Of a stretch of 64,000 nt of DNA, positions 39,625 through 51,959 are shown piece by piece. Source of the DNA: Blasia pusilla (taxonomy: Eukaryota; Marchantiophyta; Marchantiopsida; Blasiales). The notes beneath the pieces were generated by a model that worked only from the letters and a program-made list of their open reading frames with translations, was not told the DNA's origin and made no database searches. Both the position numbers and the translations under genes were made by a program. The stretch's first letter is position 1. Each line of letters starts with the position of its first letter. The DNA lies in NCBI GenBank assembly GCA_050084515.1, contig CM114273.1, forward strand, positions 6,138,001 through 6,202,000, read 5' to 3'.

Positions 39625-41801
39625 ATGAAGAGGAGAAAGAAATATTGTGTTTCGGTGCAAACGGACTTCCGCGAGAATGATGTTCAATATGTGTATGCGG
39701 ATTGTGCATACCATCCTATACCTGAGCCAAAAGATTTTGTGGATGGAATTGGACTTCATTATCCGGAGATACCAAAAAAAGGTAATATTGCTTCCCTTGG
39801 ATTCCACAATCCTAGTTATTAGGAAACTAATGTTAATATTCCCTTTATCATATTTTTTGCTTTGATGATATAGTATATAGCTATAAATTAAGCTTATTGA
39901 TGCTTGGGTGGATGCAGAAGTTGATCCATCTTGCTCTTCTGAATGCGATGAGCATAAGGAATATTCTAAAAAAGATGCATTGATTTACCTTAAAGATCCT
40001 TCTTATATGCAAGTGGTGGAACCAAAATTCGAAAACAGGATAGGCCTTATATATCCACATAGAAGTAGATCTCCGCCCTTTAAACAACCTCGAAAATCAT
40101 CCTTGGTGAGTTTTAACTTTCTTCCTACACACCATCCTATTTCATTGGCAACGAAAAATTGGGGGCTTATTTTTTGTAATCCTCAACGTAATTTGCTACT
40201 TTGAACAATAATAATTATTCTTTAGTTACTTCTTCTTAGTCTCATGAATAATGAATTTTTTTGAATGGAAACTACTCTAAGATATGTAATTGATAAGGTG
40301 ATATTCTTATGCTAGGTATGCTATTACTTGAAAGATAAGACTAATGTGGTTAAGCATTTCCAAAGTTTATTGATATATATCTTTATTTATATTTTCTAAC
40401 TTAAGCCATGAAATCTTTGGTTTATCATTGAAGAAATTCAATAGTGACATCTATGGGTGAAATATGGGATAGAAATAGGCTTAAAAAGAGTTCTTCAAAA
40501 GAAATTCTATTAATAAAAAAGTCCACAAGATACAAGGTTTTCAAAGATTATACCATATGACTAGTATCTCTATCAAGAAAAAGAAAATAAAACTTGGGAT
40601 ATAGATTCATAAAGACATTCAAAATATCTATAGTTTTCAACGGTTCTCTTATTCAAATTCGCATTGTAGGCTGAGCAATATGTGATATTGGAGCCTTTTC
40701 ACTCATTATCCTATCAAGGTTTATTCTCAATCTTCGCTTCCTATGTAGCTTACCTTTTCATAGCTCTACTTTTAGTATCTTTGATAACTTTGATGTTCAC
40801 ATCATAAAATTATAATGCTCATTTCATTAGATTTTCCTTTTGTTGAATATGATAAATAAAAAATTAGGAGATACTCACACTTTTAAGATATCAAGGATCA
40901 ATTTTGAGAAGTTCTTAACCCACAAAAGAAAAATAATGATACCTATTCTTTGTTACATGGAATCTCAGGATTGAAATACCTAGAATCATGTTTATCATTT
41001 GAGTCGATATTAGATAAGTTGGAAATGGATGGAGGAGCTCCATTTGAAAGTAGGTCAAGAGCATTTGCCTTGCGATTGCTCTTGCGACTACCCACACAAA
41101 AAGATGAACTTGAGGGTCCATCTACGACATCTGGAAGAATCGAAAATCGTGTCCATCTAACTACTAAGGTAATGTCCAAAGAAATCCAATATAAATCATA
41201 ATCAATAGAGTCAATACAAAAGTAACTTTATAAGTCCATATTGCACGAATAGAAACCTCAAAGTAATATATAATATGCTTTGAGATTGTAGCTAGTTAAT
41301 CTAAAAATTAGGCTTCAAATTCATGCTGTCATATTTTTGGAACTACAATGGTAGATAGTTTAGAATGTATGCCATTTAATATTTTAGTTCTAGCACTTCT
41401 TGTAAAAAGTATTTGTATTTATTTATAAGAAGTTGTGGTTATGGAAATGGTAGGGCAAGCATCATCGAGTATTGACACCAAGGTGTGACACGACCATAAT
41501 CCAACAACTTGGAAGAGCTAGCGCTATTATCTTCCTACAAAAATGCTTGAGAGGCCGAGCAAATCAAATTTCAATGGAGACAACTAGAATCCGTTGGGAA
41601 GAGTCATACGATGAGTTAAACGGTTTTAACCACTCTTATCAACCAAAAGATATGGTATCTGGGATTGACTTACAAACTACAATAATAGAGACCACAATTG
41701 TGAAAGCATTAGTTGGACAAGTCATTGCAGAGAAACTAGAGAGTCTTACGGTTGATCCAAAACCAATAATTGAAGCTAACAAGAAAGGATTACTTTTATA
41801 A
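39625..41801 (+). CDS. CFAP91/MAATS1-like axonemal protein (short or partial)
   Basis: Four exons, 39625-39781, 39918-40105, 40929-41168 and 41460-41801, have GT-AG boundaries and matching phases and join into 308 aa without a stop. Matches to CFAP91 occur in the right order: VSVQTDFRENDVQ (like VGVQTDYR-x-x-E-x-Q), GLKYLESCL (like YEGL-x-ELE-x-CLP), then TPRCDTT...AIIFLQKCLRGRANQISM (the LQ-x-x-LRGR-x-x-Q-x-x-M IQ-like helix) and VKALVGQVIAEKLESL. Between the first two, exons 1-2 repeat an EPK...IGL-x-YP phrase. CFAP91 belongs to the calmodulin- and radial-spoke-associated complex of motile cilia. Animal and algal forms are about twice as long, so N-terminal exons and the C-terminal part are absent or unseen. 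The first ATG directly follows TTTTAAG, so this could be an internal exon. Confidence 0.55.
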
Positions 41802-42190
41802 CCTCTTCACATGAAATATTAATATTGAAAAAATAAGATCCTATACTAAGGTAGAAGACTCAAACTCTAGATTTAAAAGATTCATTAATAGCCATTGATA
41901 TTGCACTATGTACAATATTTGAATGTAAGCTCCATCTCCATCAATAATAATTTGTGTTCAAAAGCGAGGGACAAATGGATAGTGGCATAAATGTTTAAAC
42001 AAAACCTACTCCTCCCCCTCCACTCCTCTCACAATCTCACCTAAATAATACACATTGATTAAATCATTCATAGGGAAATAATTTCACTAATTTTTATTAA
42101 TGAAATAATTTCCCTATTTCATTTAAATTCATTTTCCCTTCCCAAAATATCAAATTTGAATTAAGAAACAAAATTACAAGCTTGTTACTA
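41802..42190. other. No recognisable feature
   Basis: AT-rich DNA following the CFAP91-like stop codon; contains its 3'-UTR if the gene ends there. Confidence 0.3.
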
Positions 42191-42562
42191 TCTATATAAT
42201 AATTGGCGATCCCACATGCATAATACAACAAGATAGTGAGATAATAGGACAAATTATGCAACATGTTTGAATTTTTTTGTTGAGCTATATTAGATGGATA
42301 GAAATAGATAGAGAAAATGAATATAGATTTGAGTGGAATAAAAAATATTTTATTAATAAATTAATGATTTATTTCATATTATAATGGGTGATTATAAATA
42401 TTAATAAAGTGGAAAATTTATGATTTAACAAAAAATTTATAATATGTGCCTTAATTCCTATTTGATGGAAAGGGAAAATAAACTTTAATTGAGGAGTAGA
42501 TTTTGTTTGCTTGTTACTATTTTATCTTATTGTGTATATATTATCGTCAATTATAATATAGA
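42191..42562. mobile_element. Terminal-inverted-repeat element with Helitron-like 5' ends
   Basis: The left end TCTATATAATAATTGGCGAT and the right end (minus strand) TCTATATTATAATTGACGAT match at 18 of 20 bases. Both look like the TC-TATATTATTATTGG Helitron 5' terminus, each preceded by A. No Helitron 3' hairpin was found inside. It could be a MITE, or two opposed Helitron left ends. Confidence 0.45.
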
Positions 42563-43269
42563 TAGATGTATGCTACACACTAGTGTTCTCTTTTTTTTAG
42601 CGGAAGTTTGAATTTTCTTTTTCTGTCAAGGTTTTCTTTTATGGCATTTATTCTTTGAGGGACCAAAGAGGATTCTTCTCCTTTTGAACCCAAGATCCCA
42701 AAGAAATACAATTAGCTATAACAAGAAGATTTCATCCTTTATTTTTTTTGTTTTATTGATCCACTTTATAGATATTTTATGTTCATTGTTCACCTCCTCC
42801 AAGTTTCTCCTATATTCAAACTTGTACCTTTCCTAAATTAATATTCATTAAATTTTTTTTTCTTTCATCCCATTTACTTTTCTTAACATGGCCAAAACTC
42901 TTCTCTCCCATTGCATTTTTTTCTCAACTACATATTATTGTAGTATTTTAACTAGCTAGTTACTTTTAATTATATATTCTATGAATGGTTTATTTGAAAA
43001 AAACAAAGGAAGAGCTATAGTCCAAATAAGTCTTTGCGCTATACATGTAAATAGAATAAGTGATAGATATAACATTCATAAAAGAATATTTGATGAATTG
43101 GATGGCTAGAATGACACAAATATTGATAATACAAGGTTGAAGGAAACCTATTTGATAATAATTGGCCAAAGGAACTTATGAGAACTAATCCTCTAGAAAA
43201 GGTCCATCTATCTTCATCCCCTCAGAGGTAGAGAGATCTCACGATCCCTTCCAACTGTGTATGCAACCT
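42563..43269. other. No recognisable feature
   Basis: AT-rich DNA without supportable features. Confidence 0.3.
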
Positions 43270-43740
43270 CTTTCTTCCTCTACAAAGGGACAAAGGATGT
43301 TTCTCTCCCCTCTTCAAGGAATGGATGGTCCCTCCAATTTTCTCCCTTTGCTTGCTTGCCTCGCCTAGCTCCTTCTATCTCATTCTTATTATGTGACCTC
43401 TTCTTACTTCTACTCTACTAAGGAATGCATAGGGTTTGTTCTTGCCCTCTCTCTATCTCTCTTTCCCTATGGTCTATCTTTTTACCCTTGGAGAGGATAG
43501 GGAAATATTATGGACAAGGACTCATTCTCTCCTCCTCTCTATTCTCGATCCTTCCATTAGATAGAGAGGGTTAATCCTCCTCTACGGTGCATTCTTTCAA
43601 TTTGTGGAGGAAAAGAGAAGGCCAGTGGAAGCTTATTCTATTCCTTCGTTCTTTCCCACCCTAAACCTTCTCCTACTTCCTATCTCACCCCCCCCTCACC
43701 TATTGGAAATCTATTCCCTATCTCTTTTTCCCTAACTACT
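43270..43740. repeat. Pyrimidine/purine-skewed dispersed repeat, copy B
   Basis: Parallels 28,700-29,040 in the order of its GAGGATAGGGA, TCTCTCCTCCTCTCTATTC, AGAGGGTTAA and TTTCAATTTGTGGAG blocks. Class unknown. Confidence 0.35.
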
Positions 43741-45243
43741 TGAATTTTTTTTTTTCGTTTCCTCTTCTTTCCACTTTAAAATCAAAGAAATTTTAGAGAG
43801 TCTAATCTTTTTGATTTTAGGATCTTCTTACAAATATTTTAATATTACTATTTAAATTCCCCCCCTTATTTTAGCTCTATGCTTAGATTTTTTTTTCTTT
43901 TTTATATGGTTCTTTTGATTTTATAATCATAAATTGTTAAAATTTTATCAATTCCCCTCTTCCCCTTCCAAATTTAAAATTGAAAAATCCAAAGAATCCC
44001 TAAGAAGGCCTTATTGGAAAAAAAGCCATCGCTTTCTCTCATCTCCTTACTATAAAAAATTTTGAATATTTTTTTAGGTTGTTCCTTATTGAAAATTTTG
44101 AAAATAAAAAAACTTTCTTACAAGAACGTAATTTTCAATAGGAGAAGAGAAATTTTATAAGATTTACTGAAATTCCAATCGAGAAAGAAATAAAATTTTA
44201 AAAACATATGTCACATCATTTGCATGGTAGCAAAGAGTATCTTCTCAACTTTCCAAGACAGTAGGAGGGCTCCCTCCTCCTCTCTTATCGCTTGGAGTCC
44301 ATATCCAAAGCTTGCAAAGTTTTTCATTTAGACCTTGGCTTAGCTTAGGGAAATGAATAAATTGAAAGAAAGGACGGCTTCACAAAAAATGAATGTTCAA
44401 TAAGCGCTGAAACATTGTTAAATTTTATACTTCTTCTAAGTTTCGAAAGAATTGAGGAAGAATTAATAAATATTTGTTGTTTCTTAATGCGTTGTGAAAA
44501 TATATTCTTTTCTTTCTTCCCTACTAATATTCAAATTCCCTTCAAATATAAGTGGGGAAGAAAGAAAAGAATCATTTTTCACCATACATGCAAACAGGAT
44601 AGAAAGAGAAAAAAAGAAAAATTTTAAAGCATGCTTAAATTTTGTCTTTAAGAATCTAGTTTTCAATGGAGAAGGGGAATTCTAATTAGATTAGAGATGC
44701 CATAGGGAAGGTAAAGAGAAGAGGATAAATATTAGACAAAAGAGCTTCTTAAGGTTTTTTTTTAACATTGAATTTTCAATAGGAAATGGGAGGAGAGATA
44801 AGACTTATGCACATGTTTTCATGTTGTGAAGACCATGAAGACCATATGCACATGCTTTCATGTTATGAAGAAAGATTCAAATTTCCAAATCTCTCTCCTT
44901 ACTAGATAGCGTTGATTTCTTTCATTAGCGCTGCTTCCAAATGTTTCTTCGGAGAAAATGATTAAAAATTAAAAAATCTCTCTTTATTAGTTGATAATGG
45001 TCTCTCCTTAGCTTATCAAGGTTGATTCTCTCTTGAGAAATTTATTCTTGTATTGATTCGATTAGAAATGTGTGGTAGTTGCCCAAAACAATTCGTATTC
45101 ACTTGCCAAAAGTTGATGATTTTTGGTTTTTAGGGAAAATATTACCCTCTTTCTTCCCCAAAAGTGTCCACATGAGCGTACTAGATATGTCTTTACAATC
45201 TAGCGGAAACTAGCAATCGTAAATTTAAGTTCAACCTCTACTC
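43741..45243. other. AT-rich DNA with a small tandem duplication
   Basis: Mostly A/T runs. Near 44,805-44,880 a ~44-bp unit (TATGCACATG-TTTCATGTT) is repeated twice. No gene. Confidence 0.3.
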
Positions 45244-45251
45244 CTCCTCAC

Positions 45252-45542
45252 CAAGGTTGCACAAAAAGGACTTGTCTATCCATGGAATGGATTTGTTTAG
45301 ACATGGTATCCCACACCCGCGTCCCCACCACATCATGCACTCATTGCCCCACCACACCTTGCTTGACCTGATTCCCTACTATGACCCATGTTCGTGGGTC
45401 CGGGTAGTAGGAGGGATGCAAGCTAGGGGGAACGCGATGCAAGATTAGGTGTGGGGATGTGGTCGGTCGGGCAAGCGTGGCACGCCCGTCCCTAAGAAGG
45501 ACATAAGTCTGCGGACACAGACTTTGTCTGTGTGCAACCTTG
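45252..45542. mobile_element. GC-rich hAT-like MITE with perfect 13-bp-class ends
   Basis: CAAGGTTGCACA... and ...TGTGCAACCTTG are perfect inverted copies. Flanks CTCCTCAC and GTCCTTGC match at 5 of 8 bases, so the duplication has decayed. The interior has GGACTTGTC and GACACAGACTTTGTC motifs and is GC-rich compared with its surroundings. Confidence 0.75.
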
Positions 45543-45550
45543 GTCCTTGC

Positions 45551-46560
45551 TAGCCCTCGAAGTGAGCTTGACCTTGAGTCTTACAAGCGAAAGTCTTGAA
45601 TCAAGTCTTGGAAGATCCATTCAGTTGTGCATTTTGTAGGCCAGTTGGTGAAGTGAAACTGAAGTGACCAACTTCCAATTCAACCAATCTCCCCTAATCG
45701 CTCACCTAAACAAAAATGCGGCGGTTAACTCCTTAAGGTGTGTCCCAAACGATTCCTTATCTCAAAGTGGGTGAGGAGAGAGAGGATCCCTCCCTATGGT
45801 ACTTTTGGAGTTCTCTAGGGGAACCCCACCTTTCCCAATATTCATCCATACTCTTGGTTTTGGCGGGAAAATTAGCCCACAATCCAAACGTGGTTTGCTT
45901 CTTGTGGACCTCTTTTTGACTAATTAATCCCAAGATAAGTTTGGAGAGTCACTTCCCCAAACTCATCTTGGAACTTCAATCTGCATTTTTGTGCCATTTA
46001 ACAAATCACGGTTATTTTGCGGCCTTTCTTGTTTTGCAACAAGTCTCATGGCGTCTTGGCCATCTTTACTACTCCCATCTTCCTTGCTACTCGCACTTGA
46101 TTCCAAACTTGGATCAAGAATCTTGCACCAATCTTACCTCGCCCTCATCACTATGAGTGGTCGTGTTCCCTATGCTCCTAACCTTGTCTAAAAATGCGCG
46201 ACCATCTTGACTAGTGTTAGTCTCGTGACAAATTTAGATTTTGGTGGATCACTCTAAGATTTCTTTTCTTTCAACCCGCGATCATAATTTACTTTTTATT
46301 AAGGTTTTATTTTTTTAAATAAATTCTTTTTATCCATTCGTCGTGATGTGATCCTCCTACCCTCCGGCGGGAGTCGATTTGTTTCCACACGCACACGTAT
46401 TCATTTGACGACTTCATGCCCATATTTAATTTGGAAAATACGAAATGCCAAAAATATGGAAGAGGTGTATTCGGTCTTATCTCTAGTGCTAGATTTGATG
46501 CGATAGACGAAAGAAGCTGAAAGGGTCACTCCTAGATCGGTCTCTTCTTTCAGTGAAATA
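45551..46560. other. No recognisable feature
   Basis: Intermediate-GC DNA upstream of the RT-derived fragment. I looked here for reverse-transcriptase motifs (for example YADD) and saw none. Confidence 0.3.
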
Positions 46561-46563
46561 AAG

Positions 46564-48209
46564 TTGGATTTCTTTCCATTTCAACCTCCTGCACTCATGG
46601 CATTTCTCTTGCTGTGGTCATTGTTATGTAAGGGCCTTATCCCATGGGCCTTATCCCATTTATCCTTCATGCCTTCCCTCAACATTCACCCCACTACTCT
46701 TGATTTTCCCATCTATATTGAAGGGGTTAGAGTTCTTGGGGTCCCAATTGGCTTCATCGACTATGTCTCAAAGTTCTTGGATGAGGCCCTTTTGAAAGAC
46801 ATGGAATGGCTTCATTTGTTACCTCATCTAGGGGATCCCCGAGTGGCTTATGGGATTCTCTCCCAATGTTTTCTAGGACGTCCTCCCTACCTTCTTTGCA
46901 CTTGTCCTCCCACTTCAAGGTTCTTACATCGGTTGGCCTCTTTTGATGCTTCTATCTTGGCAACTTTTGGTCAACTTCTTGGCCCGAATACCTTTGAGGG
47001 AGAGGATGGTGTCTTTGCTTCACCAAAAGCTATCTTTCCTATATCTTTTGGAGGGGTGGGACTGTCCTCCACAGTCGCATCTGCTCCCGCAGCCTTTTTG
47101 GGGAGTTGGACGTTGGTAGCACCGATTATGGCTTCAAGGTTTCTCCAAGGAGATACACCTATCTTGATGGATCATATCGCCCATGTAGAGGAGGGGGACT
47201 TGTTATTTCAACAACAACTGAGATCTGCACGAGCTCTTCTTCCTCTTGCTACACAAGCAATTCTACCCCCTTTCAGTCAACTGATTACGGAAGGGCTTGA
47301 TCGACTTCAAGAGCATATCTTCGAGAATCTGCATCAAATCAACTTTTCCAGCATTCTCTCTGAGGCATCCTATGACACTAATCGAGCTCGTCTACGTTCA
47401 TGTGCGGGTACCGGAGCGGGGGCGTGGCTTATTGCAAATCCTCTTATTCTTCCATTTCGTCTTCCTCAAAGTATATTCTCAACAACTTTGAGGTTACGTC
47501 TTGGACTTCCCCATCCTTCTCTCTTAGGTGTGACGAATTGTGTATGCAGGGATCCCATTGATGCCAAGGGTATCCATATTCTCCGATGTGCATATGATGG
47601 AGAACAAACGGCCACACATGATTCATTAGAGAGGCGGTAGCATCGGTGGCTTGTATTGCAGGATACACCGTTGGGCAAGAGGAACTCCACGTCCTATCTT
47701 CAACCACACAAGCAACCTCTCGTTGGAGAGTGGATCTTGTTATGTCTCGAGGTGGATTTCGGACACTAGGTGATGTGGTGGTTGCTGATCCAACACGTTC
47801 TGACTTGGTGTGTCGAGCCGCACATACCAAAGGTTTGGCAACCGAAGCTGCAACAAGAATCAAGGAGTTAAGTTATGCTATGAGATATGCGACTGATGGA
47901 TTTATTCCTTTGGCAGTGGAAGTATTCGGTCATTTACATGTGTCTTTTGATACTTTCCTGAAAACATGTGCTCACCACTCCCTCGAGAATCATCACCTTG
48001 CCCCTTCCCGTAGTCCTTCTCTCTCGGTAGTTACTACTTATTTTCGGCAATGCATCTCAGTGGCCTTACAACGTGCACAAGCCTTGGCATTGATACGTCG
48101 TGCGAAGGTGGTGGAGGGTCGCTCGCTTCGTCGTCCATTCACGTCTGACCAACCACTCTTGTTCTTGTCAGATTTGTTTCAGGCTATCAATCGTGTAGCT
48201 CGTTGAGCC
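46564..48209 (+). pseudogene. 5'-truncated RT-derived protein: post-RT, zinc-knuckle and endonuclease-like module
   Basis: Frame 1 (46,564-47,640) begins with a degraded stretch. It then reads GVRVLGVPIG (the segment after the RT palm), FDASILATFGQLLG, SFGGVGLSS, a GAGAWLIANP block, LRLRLGLP and a C-x-C...GIH-x-LRC...H zinc-knuckle-like cluster. The frame slips by one base near 47,628. Frame 0 continues REAVASVACIAGYTVG, RVDLVMSRGGFRTLGDVVVADP and GFIPLAVEVFGHLH to TGA at 48,207-48,209. This order (RT tail, CCHC, then conserved D and E) is seen in RT proteins of animals, oomycetes and plants; I read the last part as a restriction-like endonuclease by analogy. The RT itself is missing, as in 5'-truncated retroposition. 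The downstream T-rich tail includes TATAATAAAG, a possible polyadenylation region. Confidence 0.6.
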
Positions 48210-49576
48210 GATGTTTGCGTTGGCTTGTTGCCTTTTTCTTTTTGCATTCTTGTTTGCATTTTTTGACTCCTCTTTTGAGTTGTTATTACCTTTCTTTGTC
48301 CTCTTCTTAGGTTTATTTTATAATAAAGTGGATATATTATATTTGTGTATTTAGATAGTATTTATTTAGTTGAAAATTTTCATCTATACTATTATTGGAG
48401 GAGGGTTTGCGAATCGGCAACACCTTATTCACATGACACGTGTTACTTTAACCTCGGACTTCTTTACGCGTGGCACCTTCTTTTTCTAAAATATTCAAAA
48501 TTTCTTTTTCTTAATAAAATAATTTTCAGTAAATTTTTTGTTTTTTTCTCCGCGTGTTGAGCTTTTTCTTCTCCAGCGTGCTAAGCCACCAAAAATATAA
48601 TAATGGACATATTTAGTTTTTTGGAATAGGGCCATAAATTTAAGTGGTCAGGAGGGTCATTCGTATTTGAACTTAACTCGAGTTGTTAGGAGGGCCAAGC
48701 TGCCGAAAATATACTCGGCATGGACACGCTTAGTCCTTTTAGAGACGACGCGTTTAGACTAAGCTGACGAAGCAACTTTACATTTTTCAAGTACTTAAAT
48801 CCATTTTCGACTCATACACTAACCCACAACCAAGCACATTCCACATCAACCAAGCGCATTCCACATCAAGCACAAAACTACTACAGCACAGTGAAGGTGA
48901 ACTCCATTCCACAGCTTTACTGAGGTTCAGTTGTAACTTGCAAAGTTTCTCATGACAATTCTGGCTTGCTCAAGATATATCTAAGCTAGATGTCCAGACT
49001 AAGGCATAGTGAGGTTGAATTCCATAGTTTTACTGAGCATCAAGTGTGATTTGCAAACCTTTCATGAGATCTTTCTAGCTTGCTGAAGATGTGTACAATA
49101 ATATAACTATCCTAATTTTGCACATGCAAGTCATTTGCACTTCAAAAATTTGTGGTCCTCTACTTGGAACTCACATATTGTTTCTGGTGCTTCCTTACAT
49201 GCAGAGAATCTACCTCACGAGCGGCCAATACAACATCTAATCCTACAATACGTTTTACCATTCCTACATCTGTCAAAGTCGTTCCGATTTCAGCAAGTTG
49301 ATTGCTCCTAAACAAAGCCATGCGAGGGATCTTTGCATGCGAAAACAACCAAAAATATCAGTGGCATGTTGCAAAATTGGAATTTGATAGATCCATCTTG
49401 CTCCTTTCACCAACACTTTCATGTATTGTCATGGAGAAACATGTCAGTGTTCAATATGATCAGAAGGACAACCAAAAAATCTACACAAGGAAAGAAGCCA
49501 CTGAAAAGGGACATGCCTATGAATGATTCATCAAATAAATATTATGGAGTGAAATCTCCAGATGTAACACCTTTGA

Positions 49577-49930
49577 TGTTGGATTCTCAACATCCACTTC
49601 TCTGAGCACCATTAATCTGATCGGCCCTCTTGTATGAGGAGAAGCCTAGATTGATGGTTCCGACTTAGACGTCGCAAGAATCATAGTAATATGACGTAGG
49701 TGGTTTCAAGAGTAGCGTTACTAGGATTATCTAACCCTATATTGCATCAGGGTGCGGGGCATCCTGATGCAATATTCAAAGTTTTTCAAAATTCGAAATT
49801 TCAAATTTCAAAATTTCAAAATTTCAAAATTTCAAAATTTCAAAATTCAAAATTCAAAATTTTTCTATTAATAGAAAGGAAGAAAAATAGGTAAAAACCC
49901 TAGTTTCGCGAGTAGTGAAATAACCGCTTA
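49577..49930 (+). repeat. LTR-like repeat, copy 3, inside the Helitron
   Basis: TGTTGGATTCTCAACATCCA, GAGCACCATTAATCTGATC, AGAAGCCTAGATTGATGG, GACGTCGCAAG and CCCTAGTTTCGCGAGTAG align with copies 1 and 2. It contains an 8-nt tandem expansion of TTTCAAAA at 49,785-49,860. It was either captured by, or inserted into, the Helitron. Confidence 0.5.
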
Positions 49931-51460
49931 TACACTCAGTCTTATATACCAATTCTTTAGATAACTAAAGAAAGAAATATCTAAAGACTACCACTATATC
50001 CCAATGGCTCTGAAACAGCCAATTCATATTGAAACCCCAAAGGGAACAATAGCGACAAGAACGAAATAACCCTGAGTTTTTAACTCATTCTAATCCAGTG
50101 AGTTATAAACTTTCCTGGCACCTGAATCATTACTTCATTGATGACGAGATATTCCAGGAGATTTATTCCTGGAATATCAGGGTTCCTTATCTATAGAATA
50201 ATCTCCATTTCCTTATAATATTCAGCGAAAATATTCCTCTCAGAAATTTATAATGTTAAGGTATAAGGCCTCGGCTGAACTTCTGAAGTTCGCGAGTCGC
50301 TTCACCTTTGGGAGGAGAGCTATGTGATATACACCTTTCTTAAGTTGTAGAGATTTTAGACGATTTTAGATACCTCTCGACAATAATTCCCTTTGTTAGA
50401 AATATTTCACTTAGATTTAAAAGTAGGGAATACATATTAGGAAATGAGAATAAAGTGGAAGCTATTTGAAACTAGGAACGTTCCGTTATGGACCCACTTA
50501 AATCATTCGGAATTAATTCTGAGTTCGAGGGGTCACGAGTTTACCTTTCCGAGAATTCATACTTGTGACAGTTACGTGACAGTTTTTAGAGAAGATATTA
50601 ATCCGGTGAACACTGCAGAAGTGGAACGGTTGGTAGCTTTGGGAAGAAGTTAAACAGAATTACAGTTAGGAGTATAAACTTTTGACCCCTTGAAACCATA
50701 GTCCGGGAGTCGAAGAAGGGTCTTTTTTCCATTTTCATAGTCAGATACTTACCAGGAAGAGTAGCTCTTGTGACAGAAGACTCTCACCCTTCGAGATCGA
50801 CCATGGAAGAACGAAACTGACCCTTTCCATAGAATCAACAATAGTTGCTCTTCTTGGAATGAAGAATTATTTCCCTTTGAACTCCGGAATCAGTCTCACT
50901 TATTACTGATGGCTTTGAGGATGGAGTTGAAGACAAATAGCAGTATCTTCAAACATGAGTAAAGAGCAGACGTACTAATTGAGAATCATTTCTCCACTCA
51001 TCTCTGTTTCGAATGAGTTTGGCAGAGGGAGATCATATGTCTCATCGTAGTCTCTTCTTCTCGTCGAGAATACTTATGTACTACCATGTCTCTGGAATTT
51101 GACATTCCCCTGCAATTTAATTTGTTTTAGGAGAAGTTCACCTCCTTATAATTAAAATCCTGTTCAGATGTACACGTTAAATACTCAGTCTGGTGTTGCT
51201 GTTAAATTCACCTTATGCTTTGTTGATGCATAGACTACACAAAATCAACTCAAAATCTTTAAATGTAATTTTTGATCCAGATCCTATTCTTAAAGAGAAC
51301 GAATTCAGATCAATAGATACTTCTTGCTGAACTCTTGATAGAAATCCATTACTACAATTATATTTGTTGACTCGAAGATGACTTATGGTCGTCATCAATT
51401 GGTCTTCTTATGTTCCCGGAAGTGAAATGGCATGTTAAGCGCCTTCGTCGCTTAAAAGTA
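49931..51460. other. Non-coding 5' part of the Helitron
   Basis: Mixed-composition DNA. A 70-aa frame at 50,444-50,653 looks protein-like (EFTFPRIHTCDSYVTVF) but is not recognised and could be a retroelement relic continuing from the LTR-like repeat. Confidence 0.3.
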
Positions 51461-51959
51461 GTTGGACATACTCGTGGCCAATAAGTTGGGATGGAATATG
51501 ATGCTACCGGACAGCATCCATCGATATGTCAAAAGCATTCACGGTCGTGTTTTCTTGAATTCACGTGGGCGGTGCATGGGATGCTTCATGATGGAGATGG
51601 GTTGCATCGGTAGTTGGTTGGTAATCCAAGAGAGCATGGTGATGTACCTTAAATGTCGCCTTCCTCAAATATTACTACAACTACTCTCCACATTTCTTCC
51701 CGTGCAACGCACTCTCCATGCTCTAATAATTTCAAGTATTTTTTCACATTTTCATTGCCGAACTGATTTATTTTGAATATTTACTTAATATTTTCTATTT
51801 ATTTTTATGTGTTTTCTATAGAGAAAATATATAAGGAAAGTATTCGAGGGACTAGGGATGGAGGACAGGTCACTTCAAGACATCACAAGTTTTTCACTTT
51901 CATCTTCGACAAGAAACAAACAAGACCCTTTACTGATTCGAATATCTCCAACGTAAGTT

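Noticed and set aside
49700-49894. Phe-Gln-Asn-Ser-Lys repeat protein
   Set aside because: Produced by the 8-nt TTTCAAAA tandem repeat; no other evidence for a gene.
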